This document shows, in pieces, positions 1-7,248 of a DNA stretch of 47,789 nt. Origin of the DNA: an uncultured Clostridia bacterium (GTDB lineage: Bacteria; Bacillota; Clostridia; UMGS1810); assembly GCA_934463115.1 (NCBI GenBank), contig CAKSIN010000017.1, positions 1 through 47,789 on the forward strand, in the 5' to 3' direction. The translations under genes were made by a program, and so were the position numbers. Under the pieces are notes generated by a model. That model was not told the DNA's origin. It did no database searches and saw only the letters and a list, made by a program, of their open reading frames with translations. Every line of letters begins with the position of its first letter. The stretch's first letter is position 1.

Positions 1-130
1 TGTCTTTTTTTAGTCATAAAACTTTTTTACTTTTTTCTCAAAAAACTCTTGACTTTTTATAGCTGGTCTACGGCGCACCATGCCGGACACACACCTGACA
101 GCACCTAGTAAACAAACTTCCTTGCGGCGG

Positions 131-365
131 AAAATTGCCCCTCCGACGAGCGGCATTGAAAGCGAGCAGTTGACGTTTAGCACGAAGAAAAACCGTACAT
201 AGCGCAAATTCAATACCGAATTTAATCTTCTTCCCTATTTCGGTATTGAATTTAGGAAAACGAGCTGTAATGATTTTTCAGCCTTTTTTCGGCGCGTCAT
301 GTACGGTTTTTCAAGTGCAGAACACGTTCTGCAAGGTTTCACAGCCGTGAGACGGAGGGGAATTT
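131..365. repeat. Structured terminal-inverted-repeat element, copy 1
   Basis: First of three copies (others at 11113-11344 and 14985-15219). The ends are inverted repeats: AAATTGCCCCTCCG at 132-145 against CGGAGGGGAATTT at 353-365. Inside are nested stems: AAAAACCGTACAT against ATGTACGGTTTTT, and AAATTCAATACCGAA against TTCGGTATTGAATTT, then a small AGCTG/CAGC hairpin and a TCAC/GTGA hairpin next to the right end. The same stems occur at the same places in the other copies but with different bases, so pairing is preserved rather than sequence. No convincing ORF is present. It could be a structured RNA or a MITE-like hairpin element; the sequence does not show which strand is transcribed. Bases 1-130 to its left hold no gene I can support. 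Confidence 0.8.
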
Positions 366-370
366 AATGT

Positions 371-466
371 ACTCCCTCAGTCACCTATCGGTGACAGGTC
401 TCATCTTCGATTCGGTCGGCGATAAACGCATGCCACCGGCATGCATCGCCCCTCAAAGATGGAGCC
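371..466. repeat. REP-like palindromic repeat
   Basis: Compact multi-hairpin sequence with no ORF of note. GTCACC at 380-385 pairs with GGTGAC at 390-395. GGCGAT at 418-423 pairs with ATCGCC at 445-450, enclosing GCATGCC/GGCATGC at 428-434 and 438-444. CATCTT and AAGATG flank the latter pair. The CTCCCTCAGTCACC...GGTGACAG core resembles short palindromic repeats common between genes in gut Firmicutes (recalled, not searched). It fills the gap between structured repeat copy 1 and the nuclease gene stop. Confidence 0.55.
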
Positions 467-481
467 AAATAGCGGACATTT

Positions 482-1408
482 TCAAGAATCGGAATGGGAA
501 TTTGGTTTACATCTCCCACACGCGGTATAACCATTATTTATCAAATAATCCACCGGCCCGTTAAAACTTTCCCGATTTTTGGGACGAATATTTTTTACAG
601 ACGAACAGCTTGCATAGTGAAACTTTTTTGTATTTGTGTTGAGCACATACACCTCTGAATTGCCGTTATCGGAAATGCCGCTTTTTTGGGGTTGTTTTGC
701 GTCCGTGACGGACTTTGAACCGTCGCCTTTGAGTCGGCTTGAACCGTCTGCATAATTAATCTCAATACCCGGCTGGGAGTTAAACACAAATACATTAAAT
801 GAAACGCTTTTGCCCCTGTCCTCAACGGAATATGCCTCTATCTGCACACCGTCTGCCAAAAGATTGGTGCCGTTAAATACCGGTGTAACCCTGTACATCA
901 CATGATTTCCCGTTTCATGTACATAATCCGCAACCGCGTTTTCAAACGGCAGCATTCCGTCCACATTCATTGAGCGCGTTCCGGTTATGAGATTTTTTTC
1001 GTTGGCATTTTCTCCCGTCAGCTGATACCCTATCAGATGACATCGGTTATACAAATATTTACCGTCCACAATATCATACTTTACAAGGTGCCACCCTGTC
1101 GGTTTTACACTGCCGATTGCACCTCGCTTTTCCGTAGGCATTATTTCAAGGCCGACACAGGCAATCGCTGTGCCGCATCTTCCCAGTTCGTCCAATTCAC
1201 TGTAGTGTTCAAACGACTTCGTTGTAATTTCATCATTGGAAAACTGCGGAACATTTTCATTCACTTCGCTGTAAAATTGGCTTGTATCATCATGCGTATA
1301 TTCCGCCGGCTCCGAATCCACGGTGCTTTTCGGGAAATTCACACACGCGGTTATCAAAACTACAATCGAAATTATTATTGCCGTCACATTAAATTTCTGA
1401 TGTTTCAT
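482..1408 (-). CDS. Secreted or lipid-anchored DNA/RNA non-specific endonuclease
   Basis: A 308-aa protein of the DNA/RNA non-specific endonuclease (NUC1/EndA-like) superfamily, expected to cut extracellular nucleic acid at the cell surface. The N-terminus is a signal segment of about 20 residues ending ITAC, a plausible lipobox. The nuclease core carries the family signature NRCHLIGYQL followed by NEKNLITGTRSMN, which contains the general-base His and the metal-binding Asn. The last ~45 residues hold a spaced Cys motif (YASCSSV ... YTACGRCKP) like the small Ada-type metal-binding tail fused to some such nucleases. Start chosen at ATG 1408 because it precedes the signal peptide directly. It is transcribed away from the CAT-like gene with a 24-bp gap. 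A role in DNA uptake or nutrient scavenging is inference. Confidence 0.85.
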   Translation of the reverse strand: MKHQKFNVTAIIISIVVLITACVNFPKSTVDSEPAEYTHDDTSQFYSEVNENVPQFSNDEITTKSFEHYSELDELGRCGTAIACVGLEIMPTEKRGAIGSVKPTGWHLVKYDIVDGKYLYNRCHLIGYQLTGENANEKNLITGTRSMNVDGMLPFENAVADYVHETGNHVMYRVTPVFNGTNLLADGVQIEAYSVEDRGKSVSFNVFVFNSQPGIEINYADGSSRLKGDGSKSVTDAKQPQKSGISDNGNSEVYVLNTNTKKFHYASCSSVKNIRPKNRESFNGPVDYLINNGYTACGRCKPNSHSDS

Positions 1409-1432
1409 ATTCGCTGTTCCTCACATTTAATA

Positions 1433-1978
1433 TTAATTATTTTGCCCTGTAAAACCGGCAATTTCATCTTCGAGCAATTTAAAGACCTTTGCAACCAGAT
1501 ACCCGTCCGCAATGGCATGATTCAGCCGAACCGTCACAGGCATTAAAAGCTGTCCGCCATCCTCGCGGTACCTGCCCCAGTTGATAATCGGTGCAAAAAA
1601 CAGATGCCCGTCGGGGAGTTCGATATTAAGTGAATCGTAGCTGAGCCACGAAATGTACGACGCATCAAACCAATTCGGGTGATTTATCATATCAAGTCTG
1701 TATTCACGGGTTTGCTTTGCCTTTTCAATATCTGCTGCACAGTTTTCATAAAACGTTTTGTAATCCTCAAAATACTCTGTATAAACCGGTGTACACGTTT
1801 CGGTATCATCGTGAAAAATATACTGCGTGGGGTTGATTTTGTCGTAGCAGATGAGCGTGTCTGTCTGCCACAGATAACCCATTTTGTAATCGTCACGGGA
1901 ATTTAATACCTTAGCAAGAATATACAGAAAATTTATGTAAAACTTTGTACATGTCTTTTTCGAATACTTCTTAGGCAT
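1433..1978 (-). CDS. 5'-truncated CAT-like acetyltransferase
   Basis: A 181-aa ORF matching the C-terminal four-fifths of the chloramphenicol acetyltransferase family (acetyl-CoA-dependent O-acetyltransferases, normally about 210-220 aa). Seen: FLYILAKVLNSRDDYKMGY, the YIFHDD segment, SYISWLSYDSLN, and the catalytic motif NHAIADG containing the HxxxD His and Asp. The usual N-terminal ~40 residues (opening strand and the W-R-x-x-Y-F region) are absent. The start codon ATGCCTAA lies inside the T-arm-like repeat at 1971-1993, and no ribosome binding site precedes it. The gene therefore looks broken by, or fused to, a repeat insertion. Active-site residues remain, but activity is doubtful because a structural strand and the promoter are missing. 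Confidence 0.7.
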   Translation of the reverse strand: MPKKYSKKTCTKFYINFLYILAKVLNSRDDYKMGYLWQTDTLICYDKINPTQYIFHDDTETCTPVYTEYFEDYKTFYENCAADIEKAKQTREYRLDMINHPNWFDASYISWLSYDSLNIELPDGHLFFAPIINWGRYREDGGQLLMPVTVRLNHAIADGYLVAKVFKLLEDEIAGFTGQNN

Positions 1979-2249
1979 GCGGGAGTCGAACCCAATATGC
2001 CTTACATTTGAAAAATTGAAGTCTTTTCAATTTGTCGTCCTTGAAAGGCGACAGCCTGTCTGCGTCCTCCGCATTGAAAATCCAATAAATTTTTCTAAAC
2101 GTAAGGTCGCAGAGTTTAAAAATAGGAAATTTTGAAATAAGACAAAGAAAATTCAAGAATTATACGGTCGTATATTTGCAGAATTTTCTGCGGTATTATG
2201 CAAAATTTCCATTTTTAAACCACATCGGGTTCGAGTCCCGCATGCCTAA
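1971..2249. repeat. Palindromic element with tRNA T-arm-like ends
   Basis: The ends are 23-bp inverted repeats with one mismatch: TTAGGCATGCGGGAGTCGAACCC at 1971-1993 is complementary to positions 2227-2249. Each end contains a GGGTTCGA-N-TCCC core that looks like a tRNA T-arm. Inside, GTTTAAAAATAGGAAATTTTG around 2115-2136 pairs with CAAAATTTCCATTTTTAAAC around 2200-2219, enclosing a GCAGAATTTTCTGC hairpin. No protein is supported within it. The left end overlaps the first codons of the truncated CAT-like gene. A third single copy of the end sequence lies at 8439-8461. Complete tRNA structure is absent, so it is not called a tRNA. Confidence 0.6.
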
Positions 2250-2252
2250 GCT

Positions 2253-2329
2253 CCGTCACATCAATTTTCGATGTGACGGATACAGAGCACTTGCAGTCTT
2301 CCGAAAAATGGCGAAACACACCATTTCGG
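2253..2329. other. Two short hairpins downstream of the M13 peptidase gene
   Basis: CCGTCACATC at 2253-2262 pairs perfectly with GATGTGACGG at 2270-2279. CCGAAAAATGG at 2301-2311 pairs with CCATTTCGG at 2321-2329. Neither is followed by a clear T-run, so they are weak terminator candidates for the minus-strand peptidase gene and may instead be repeat palindromes. Nothing else is evident between 2280 and 2389. Confidence 0.4.
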
Positions 2330-2389
2330 TAATAATTCTCTTTGTCTATAACTTTATAATTCATTTTATCATCCAATCCAACTTTTTGT

Positions 2390-4732
2390 TCACCATATTT
2401 TTACTCTTTCCGCCGGTGCAACCCACATACCGTCTTTTTCCGTTATGCCGAAAGCTGTATAAAATTCATCGCAATTTACAACAACGCGGTTCACACGCAG
2501 TTTATCCTCCGAGTGAACGTCTGTGCCGGCTGCGTATTTTGCATATTCTCTTGTTTTCGTGCTTGCCCATGCATTTGCCATTGAACGGTACAGCTTTTCG
2601 AAATCGGGATTTTCCAGACGTGACGCCACCTCGGTAATGCACTGCACAGCGCCCTGGTCGGCGACATTTTCGCTCAGTGTCTGCCGTCCGTTCATCGGAA
2701 CACCGGGTATGCCCTCTTGTCTGTCGTAAAAATACACCATTTTTTCGCAGCGTTTTTCAAACTCGGCATAATCCTCTTTTGTCCACCAGTCGGCGGCATT
2801 GCCGTTTTCGTCAAATTTTGCGCCGTTGTTGTCAAACGCATGAGTAATTTCGTGAGCAATAATATATCCGATTGCACCCAGATTTTCTTCATAAGACGCA
2901 TTTGCATTGTACATCGGCGGCTGGAGTATTGCAGCCGGGAATGTGATGTCGTTCGATGTGGCACTGTAGCAGGCATTCACGGTGTACGGGTACATTACCC
3001 ACTTTGTTCTGTCGGGTGTTGTTCCCTGGAGTTCGGACATATACTTTATATTTGCTTTTGAAATTTCAACGATATTTGCAAAATAACTTCCGCCGTCCTC
3101 TTTTGATTTGATTTCGGCGCCGTCAAGCTGACTGTCGTGCTTGTCGGGATATCCTATCTTTATCCCCATTTTATCGAGTTTATTTATTGCCTTTTTCTTT
3201 GTTTCGGGGCTCATCCAATCAAGGTTTGAAATTCGCTCCTTGTACACGGAAACAATATCGTTCACCATTTTGAGCACATCTTGTTTTCCCTGCTCGGTAA
3301 AATATTTTTCCGCATATATTTCACCTACGTAATCCGGCATAACACCTGCAACGTTTAATGTTGCAAGTTCCTCGTCGGAATACGATCCCGAGATACCGAG
3401 AAATTCCTGATTGAATGTATTTGCGGCATCGGTAAATTCTGTGTTGAGCGCACCGCCGTAATTAAGGAGCACACTGAGCTTTGCCGCATTTTTCAGCGTT
3501 TCGAGATTTTCGTCCGTAAACAACTTTGCAAATTCCTTTGTGAGTCCGTCATCCATAACAAGAATCTTTTCTTCTTTTTTCAGACCGATACCGGTTAAAA
3601 TGTCATTTAAATCAATATTCGGAAAAAGCGACTGCAATTGGTCGAAAGTATATATATTGTAAATTTTGTCTACGTTATTGCTTTCCTCGGGATTCAGCTT
3701 TTTCTCTGCCAATGCCTTTTCGTAAATAAAGAAATTCTCAAGTGATTCGTTCGTTATATTCTCACCGGCAATATTGCAAACGGTTTTTAAATATTTTAAA
3801 TAGCTTACCTTTTGAGCCTCTGTTCCGTTTAAATAAAAATCCTTTGTCATGTACGGTTCCGCTGTGCCGAAATACATAACATACTTTGTGTTATCCTTAA
3901 AATCCGTGGTAACGGAAAATACCGCAAACGGTGCCATACACAGATTTTTGATAAGTTTTGTCTGAACATCCGCAAGCTCTTTTACATTTTTTGCCGAGTC
4001 GATATCAGCAAGATACGGTTTTATGGGAGCAGTACCGATTTTGTTTCGGCTCTCCGAATCCAAAATATTCTTGTAGAAATCGGCTATTTTCTGTTCTTTG
4101 CTTCCCTTTGCGCCGCCTTTTTCTATAGCTTCTTTAATGATTTCGTTTACTTTTTCCGAACTGTCATCCTGCAGATCGTAGAGTGTTCCTGCCATCAGCC
4201 GCCCCGGCTTTAATTCAAGTTTATTCAGTGCGTCCTTGTTTACAGCCGCATAAAAATCGTCCTTTTCGTTGGTTCCGAAAAGTGCATAGGCGCGCTTTAT
4301 AAACATTTCCAGCTGCTCTTTTGTCACATCGTCATAGGGCGAAAAAATTCCATCTGCCGTTCCTGCCGCGATTCCCGCGTCGAGCACCGGAGCAAGCTCC
4401 GTTTTTGCCCAGTCGGGAATATCGGTAAAATCGCCGCTGCGCAGTGCTACCCTTGCATTGTGTCCCGTGAGTTCGGGAAGTTTCCCGAATGCGCGGCTCA
4501 GCATAACAAGTGCCTCGGCACGGTTGATGTTCCAATCTTCGTGAAGGTCGCCGTCACCGCCGTAACCTTTTATTATATCGCTGCGCTTAACATCTTTGTT
4601 GTAGTCATCTGCCGCCGAAAGAAGCATATCAGCCGTTTCTCCGCGCGTCGCATACATATCCGACGCAAATGCGGCATTTGACATTAACATAGCGGCGGTG
4701 ATTCCTGCCGCGATAACTCTTTTTATTTTCAT
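2390..4732 (-). CDS. M13-family zinc metallopeptidase with N-terminal SLH motifs
   Basis: A 780-aa secreted M13 (neprilysin/PepO) peptidase, which cleaves oligopeptides. A signal peptide (about residues 1-23, ending AFA) is followed by roughly 130 residues with SLH-like motifs (INRAEALVMLSRAFG; TADGIFSPYDDVTKEQLEMF), which should bind secondary cell-wall polymer. The catalytic half has HEITHAFDNNG (HExxH zinc ligands) and ENVADQGA (third ligand Glu plus the Asp of ExxxD). The C-terminal RVNRVVVNCDEFYTAFG segment matches the M13 substrate-binding end. GGAGTT sits just before ATG 4732. A wall-anchored peptidase for processing external peptides is inferred; the fusion of M13 with SLH is the unusual part. 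Confidence 0.88.
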   Translation of the reverse strand: MKIKRVIAAGITAAMLMSNAAFASDMYATRGETADMLLSAADDYNKDVKRSDIIKGYGGDGDLHEDWNINRAEALVMLSRAFGKLPELTGHNARVALRSGDFTDIPDWAKTELAPVLDAGIAAGTADGIFSPYDDVTKEQLEMFIKRAYALFGTNEKDDFYAAVNKDALNKLELKPGRLMAGTLYDLQDDSSEKVNEIIKEAIEKGGAKGSKEQKIADFYKNILDSESRNKIGTAPIKPYLADIDSAKNVKELADVQTKLIKNLCMAPFAVFSVTTDFKDNTKYVMYFGTAEPYMTKDFYLNGTEAQKVSYLKYLKTVCNIAGENITNESLENFFIYEKALAEKKLNPEESNNVDKIYNIYTFDQLQSLFPNIDLNDILTGIGLKKEEKILVMDDGLTKEFAKLFTDENLETLKNAAKLSVLLNYGGALNTEFTDAANTFNQEFLGISGSYSDEELATLNVAGVMPDYVGEIYAEKYFTEQGKQDVLKMVNDIVSVYKERISNLDWMSPETKKKAINKLDKMGIKIGYPDKHDSQLDGAEIKSKEDGGSYFANIVEISKANIKYMSELQGTTPDRTKWVMYPYTVNACYSATSNDITFPAAILQPPMYNANASYEENLGAIGYIIAHEITHAFDNNGAKFDENGNAADWWTKEDYAEFEKRCEKMVYFYDRQEGIPGVPMNGRQTLSENVADQGAVQCITEVASRLENPDFEKLYRSMANAWASTKTREYAKYAAGTDVHSEDKLRVNRVVVNCDEFYTAFGITEKDGMWVAPAERVKIW

Positions 4733-4801
4733 AACTCCGTCTCGCTTTCATAATTTATTTGTGTTAATTTTTTGACGCATTTATATACTTGTTTGCATAT
4801 T

Positions 4802-5431
4802 TTATTTCTGAGAAGTATTGTAGGTACGGTAAAACAGCCGCACATGCGCGTCCAATTTTTCGAGGCACTCCTCTTCCCTTTGCGGCTGACGGTCGCAAAC
4901 ACCGAGAAGTGTTATAATCGGCGAAACATACATCAGTGCCAGAGTTTCGGGATTCTCGTCCGAAATTTCACCGGCTTTGATAAGAGCGGTAAAAATACCT
5001 GCATGATACGAAATCATCCTGTCGATATAACGCTCGGTATACAAATCCGACAGCTCCGGAGAACGGAACTGCTCGATTGTCGTCATCCTGCGAAAGCGGC
5101 TTATTGTAGCGTCATGCAGTGAAAAGTCGAATATCTGACGAACTTTTTGTATCAGTGATTCTTCATTTATTCCCGTAAACAGACTCACATCCTTTACCGA
5201 TTCGCGCATATGTATGTTTATACCGTTTGTGTAGTGCTCGTATTTTTCGGAAACATCGCTGATTATTGCGTCAAAAATCGCCTGTTTGCTCGGATAATGG
5301 CTGTACAGTGACGGCGCCTTGATTCCAACCGCTCTTGCAATTTCTCCGACACTCACGGAGTCGTACCCGTTTGACGCAAACAGCTCCAGTGCCTTTTCCA
5401 ATATTTTGCTTTTTGTGTCTTCCTGTTTCAT
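4802..5431 (-). CDS. TetR/AcrR-family transcriptional regulator
   Basis: A 209-aa one-component repressor of the TetR family. The N-terminal helix-turn-helix is typical (SVGEIARAVGIKAPSLYSHYPSKQAIFDAI, around residues 25-55). The C-terminal helical part is the ligand-binding and dimerisation domain and is too divergent to name a ligand. ATG 5431 is preceded by TTAGGAGGAATT, an excellent ribosome binding site. The upstream promoter carries a palindrome immediately after the -10, so autorepression is likely. It may control the M13 peptidase gene 69 bp downstream on the same strand, since I see no strong terminator between them. Confidence 0.9.
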   Translation of the reverse strand: MKQEDTKSKILEKALELFASNGYDSVSVGEIARAVGIKAPSLYSHYPSKQAIFDAIISDVSEKYEHYTNGINIHMRESVKDVSLFTGINEESLIQKVRQIFDFSLHDATISRFRRMTTIEQFRSPELSDLYTERYIDRMISYHAGIFTALIKAGEISDENPETLALMYVSPIITLLGVCDRQPQREEECLEKLDAHVRLFYRTYNTSQK

Positions 5432-5438
5432 AATTCCT

Positions 5439-5490
5439 CCTAACTAATATTCGTTAGGAATATTATAATACAACATACGAAAATTGTCAA
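5439..5490 (-). promoter_or_regulatory. Promoter and candidate TetR operator
   Basis: On the minus strand, TTGACA (5485-5490), a 17-bp spacer and TATAAT (5462-5467) form a perfect consensus sigma-A promoter. Just downstream lies CCTAAC-N8-GTTAGG (5439-5458), a 20-bp palindrome suited to a TetR dimer. It overlaps the expected transcription start, so binding would block the gene's own promoter. Operator identity is inferred from position and symmetry. Confidence 0.75.
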
Positions 5491-5521
5491 TACACCAATT
5501 GTAAATATTTTTTTAAAGATA

Positions 5522-5562
5522 TTGACATTTCCTATTTTCCTTGATATAATAATATCAAGGAA
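5522..5562 (+). promoter_or_regulatory. Toxin-antitoxin promoter with overlapping palindromic operator
   Basis: TTGACA (5522-5527), 17-bp spacer, TATAAT (5545-5550). A perfect inverted repeat with 11-bp arms, TTCCTTGATAT and ATATCAAGGAA separated by AATA (5537-5562), covers the -10 box. This is the expected layout for autorepression by the antitoxin or the toxin-antitoxin complex. Confidence 0.8.
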
Positions 5563-5608
5563 TGAATATAGTTGTAATTTTGGCATATGATAAGGGAGTG
5601 TGAATATT

Positions 5609-5959
5609 ATGGCAGGAAGTGCAGCAATGGAAAGAAAAATTATAAATGTAACCGGAAAAAGGCAGATAACTATACCGCAGAAGTTTTATAACATTCTCGG
5701 AATGGGAAAAGAGGTTGAATGTGAACTTACAGACAACGCTATTATACTGCGCCCGTTAAGAAACGATAGTGGTTTTGCAACCGAAATATTAAAAGATTTG
5801 GTTGCACAGGGATATAGCGGAAATGAACTTGTGGCAGAGTTTGAGAAACAACAAAAGAATATTGCAAAAGCAATAAGTGATATATCGGCAGAAGCAGATG
5901 ATATTGCCTATGGCAGAAAAAAGGGTGCCGATATAGACGATGTATTCGGAGAGGAGTAA
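5609..5959 (+). CDS. AbrB/MazE-type antitoxin
   Basis: A 116-aa protein with an N-terminal SpoVT-AbrB swapped-hairpin DNA-binding domain (VTGKRQITIPQKFYNILGM ... ECELTDNAIILRP, about residues 10-55). An acidic C-terminal helical tail likely wraps the toxin. ATG 5609 is preferred over the in-frame GTG at 5600: AAGGGAG at 5592-5598 is correctly spaced for the ATG and abuts the GTG. The toxin gene starts 4 bp downstream. It should bind the palindrome over its own promoter. The antitoxin role is inferred from the pairing with the RelE-like gene. Confidence 0.82.
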   Translation: MAGSAAMERKIINVTGKRQITIPQKFYNILGMGKEVECELTDNAIILRPLRNDSGFATEILKDLVAQGYSGNELVAEFEKQQKNIAKAISDISAEADDIAYGRKKGADIDDVFGEE

Positions 5960-5963
5960 GAAT

Positions 5964-6269
5964 ATGTATGAGGTTGTATTTGCTCCTCCGGCTGAAAGAT
6001 ATCTTAAAAAGCTAAAGAATAAAAGGTTGAAAGAAAAATTCAGAGAAGCCGTAAAGTTAATTTCCGAAAATCCATACATCGCGAATGAGAAAATCGGAGA
6101 TTTATCCGGCATTCGCTCGTATGATGTCAGGTACGATGGTGTAAATTATGAAATGGCATACAAGATATATGAAATTGACGATAAAAAAGTTGTTGTAATC
6201 CTTGCAGGAACACGAGAAAACTTTTATGATGAACTAAAACGAATTGCCAAACAATACAAGAAGGAATAA
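5964..6269 (+). CDS. RelE/ParE-family toxin
   Basis: A 101-aa protein of the RelE/ParE superfamily (ribosome-dependent mRNA interferases or gyrase poisons). Seen: the opening strand YEVVFAPPAERYLKKL, the two-helix hairpin KNKRLKEKFREAVKLI, then GDLSGIRSYDVRYDG, YEMAYKIYEI and the closing strand VVVILAGTRENFYDELKR. ATG 5964 is chosen because GGAGAGGAG lies just upstream; an earlier in-frame codon at 5940 would overlap the antitoxin. Sequence alone does not decide between mRNA cleavage and gyrase poisoning. The pair sits alone between two promoters and is probably a self-contained addiction or stress module. Confidence 0.85.
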   Translation: MYEVVFAPPAERYLKKLKNKRLKEKFREAVKLISENPYIANEKIGDLSGIRSYDVRYDGVNYEMAYKIYEIDDKKVVVILAGTRENFYDELKRIAKQYKKE

Positions 6270-6353
6270 CAGTATAAACTCAAAACTTATATGACTTATA
6301 ATTTTATTGGTACATTGATCAAAGACAGTCATAGCCGTTTTAATTATATACAT

Positions 6354-6382
6354 TTGACTTTATCGGAATTTTGAAGTAAAAT
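6354..6382 (+). promoter_or_regulatory. Promoter for the DUF3737 gene
   Basis: TTGACT at 6354-6359, a 17-bp spacer and TAAAAT at 6377-6382, followed about 10 bp later by AAAGGAGGA ahead of ATG 6408. No operator-like symmetry is obvious. Confidence 0.65.
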
Positions 6383-6407
6383 ATAGTCAGCAAAGGAGGA
6401 TACGGCT

Positions 6408-7247
6408 ATGGAGAAAATAACGCAAAAAATACTATCCGGTGAACGCGCACTGTTTATGGGCGAAAATCTCGAAATAACGGACACTGTTTTTGCCGACGGC
6501 GAATCGCCGCTGAAAGAAAGCAAAAATATCCGTCTTGACAGCTGTATATTTCGGTGGAAATATCCGCTTTGGTACAGCAGTGATATATGCATGAAAAACT
6601 GTGCACTGCTTGATACGGCGCGTGCCGGAATATGGTACACAAACAATATATCCGTCGAAAATACAACGATAGAGGCACCGAAAACATTTCGCCGTTCAGA
6701 TATTATTGCGCTGCGCGACGTCACATTCCCAAATGCCGATGAAACACTGTGGAACTGCAGCAATGTTGTAATGAAAAATATTTCTGCAAAAGGCGACTAT
6801 TTTGCGATGAACGGTGAGGGTATGAATATTGACAACCTCAGTCTTACGGGCAATTATTCGTTTGACGGCGCACAGAATGTTTTGATAAAAAATTCAAAAA
6901 TGCTGTCGAAAGACGCATTCTGGAACAGTGATAATATAATCGTGTACGATTCTTTTATATCCGGAGAATACCTCGGATGGAATGCAAAAAATCTTACACT
7001 TGTAAACTGCACGGTGGAGAGTCTGCAGGGAATGTGTTACATCGACAATCTTGTGATGAGAAACTGCAAGCTGATAAACACAACGCTGGCGTTTGAGTAT
7101 TCAACGGTAAATGCCGATATTTGTTCGGGTATAGACAGTGTAATAAACCCGTCGGGCGGAACAATACGTGCAGATTATATAGGCGAGCTTATTATCGAGC
7201 CGGACAAAGTGGACAAGTCCAAAACAAAAATAATTGTGAGGGAATAA
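6408..7247 (+). CDS. DUF3737-family right-handed beta-helix protein
   Basis: A 279-aa cytoplasmic-looking protein with no signal peptide. It consists of short repeating strands with regularly spaced N, D and C residues (NIRLDSCIFRWKYPLWYSS, NVVMKNISAKGDYFAMNG, NLTLVNCTVESLQGM), the pattern of a right-handed parallel beta-helix. Length and the repeated W-Y/F-N-S phrasing match the DUF3737 family as I recall it; its biochemical function is unknown. AAAGGAGGATACGGCT precedes ATG 6408. The stop is 1 bp before the aminotransferase start, so the two are almost certainly co-transcribed and perhaps translationally coupled. Confidence 0.78.
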   Translation: MEKITQKILSGERALFMGENLEITDTVFADGESPLKESKNIRLDSCIFRWKYPLWYSSDICMKNCALLDTARAGIWYTNNISVENTTIEAPKTFRRSDIIALRDVTFPNADETLWNCSNVVMKNISAKGDYFAMNGEGMNIDNLSLTGNYSFDGAQNVLIKNSKMLSKDAFWNSDNIIVYDSFISGEYLGWNAKNLTLVNCTVESLQGMCYIDNLVMRNCKLINTTLAFEYSTVNADICSGIDSVINPSGGTIRADYIGELIIEPDKVDKSKTKIIVRE

Positions 7248-7248
7248 A

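Noticed and set aside
10..213. A 67-codon minus-strand ORF at the window start
   Set aside because: No ribosome binding site, no recognisable protein character, and its 5' part runs into the structured repeat.
131..365. Group II intron fragment, suggested by GTACGGTT near the right side of repeat copy 1
   Set aside because: The bases are part of a stem that is replaced by an unrelated paired sequence in copies 2 and 3. No domain V hairpin or reverse transcriptase gene is present.
2227..2249. Complete tRNA gene
   Set aside because: Only a T-arm-like core and a short 3' extension are present. No acceptor partner, D-arm or anticodon arm can be built from adjacent sequence, and the outer T-stem pair is mismatched.
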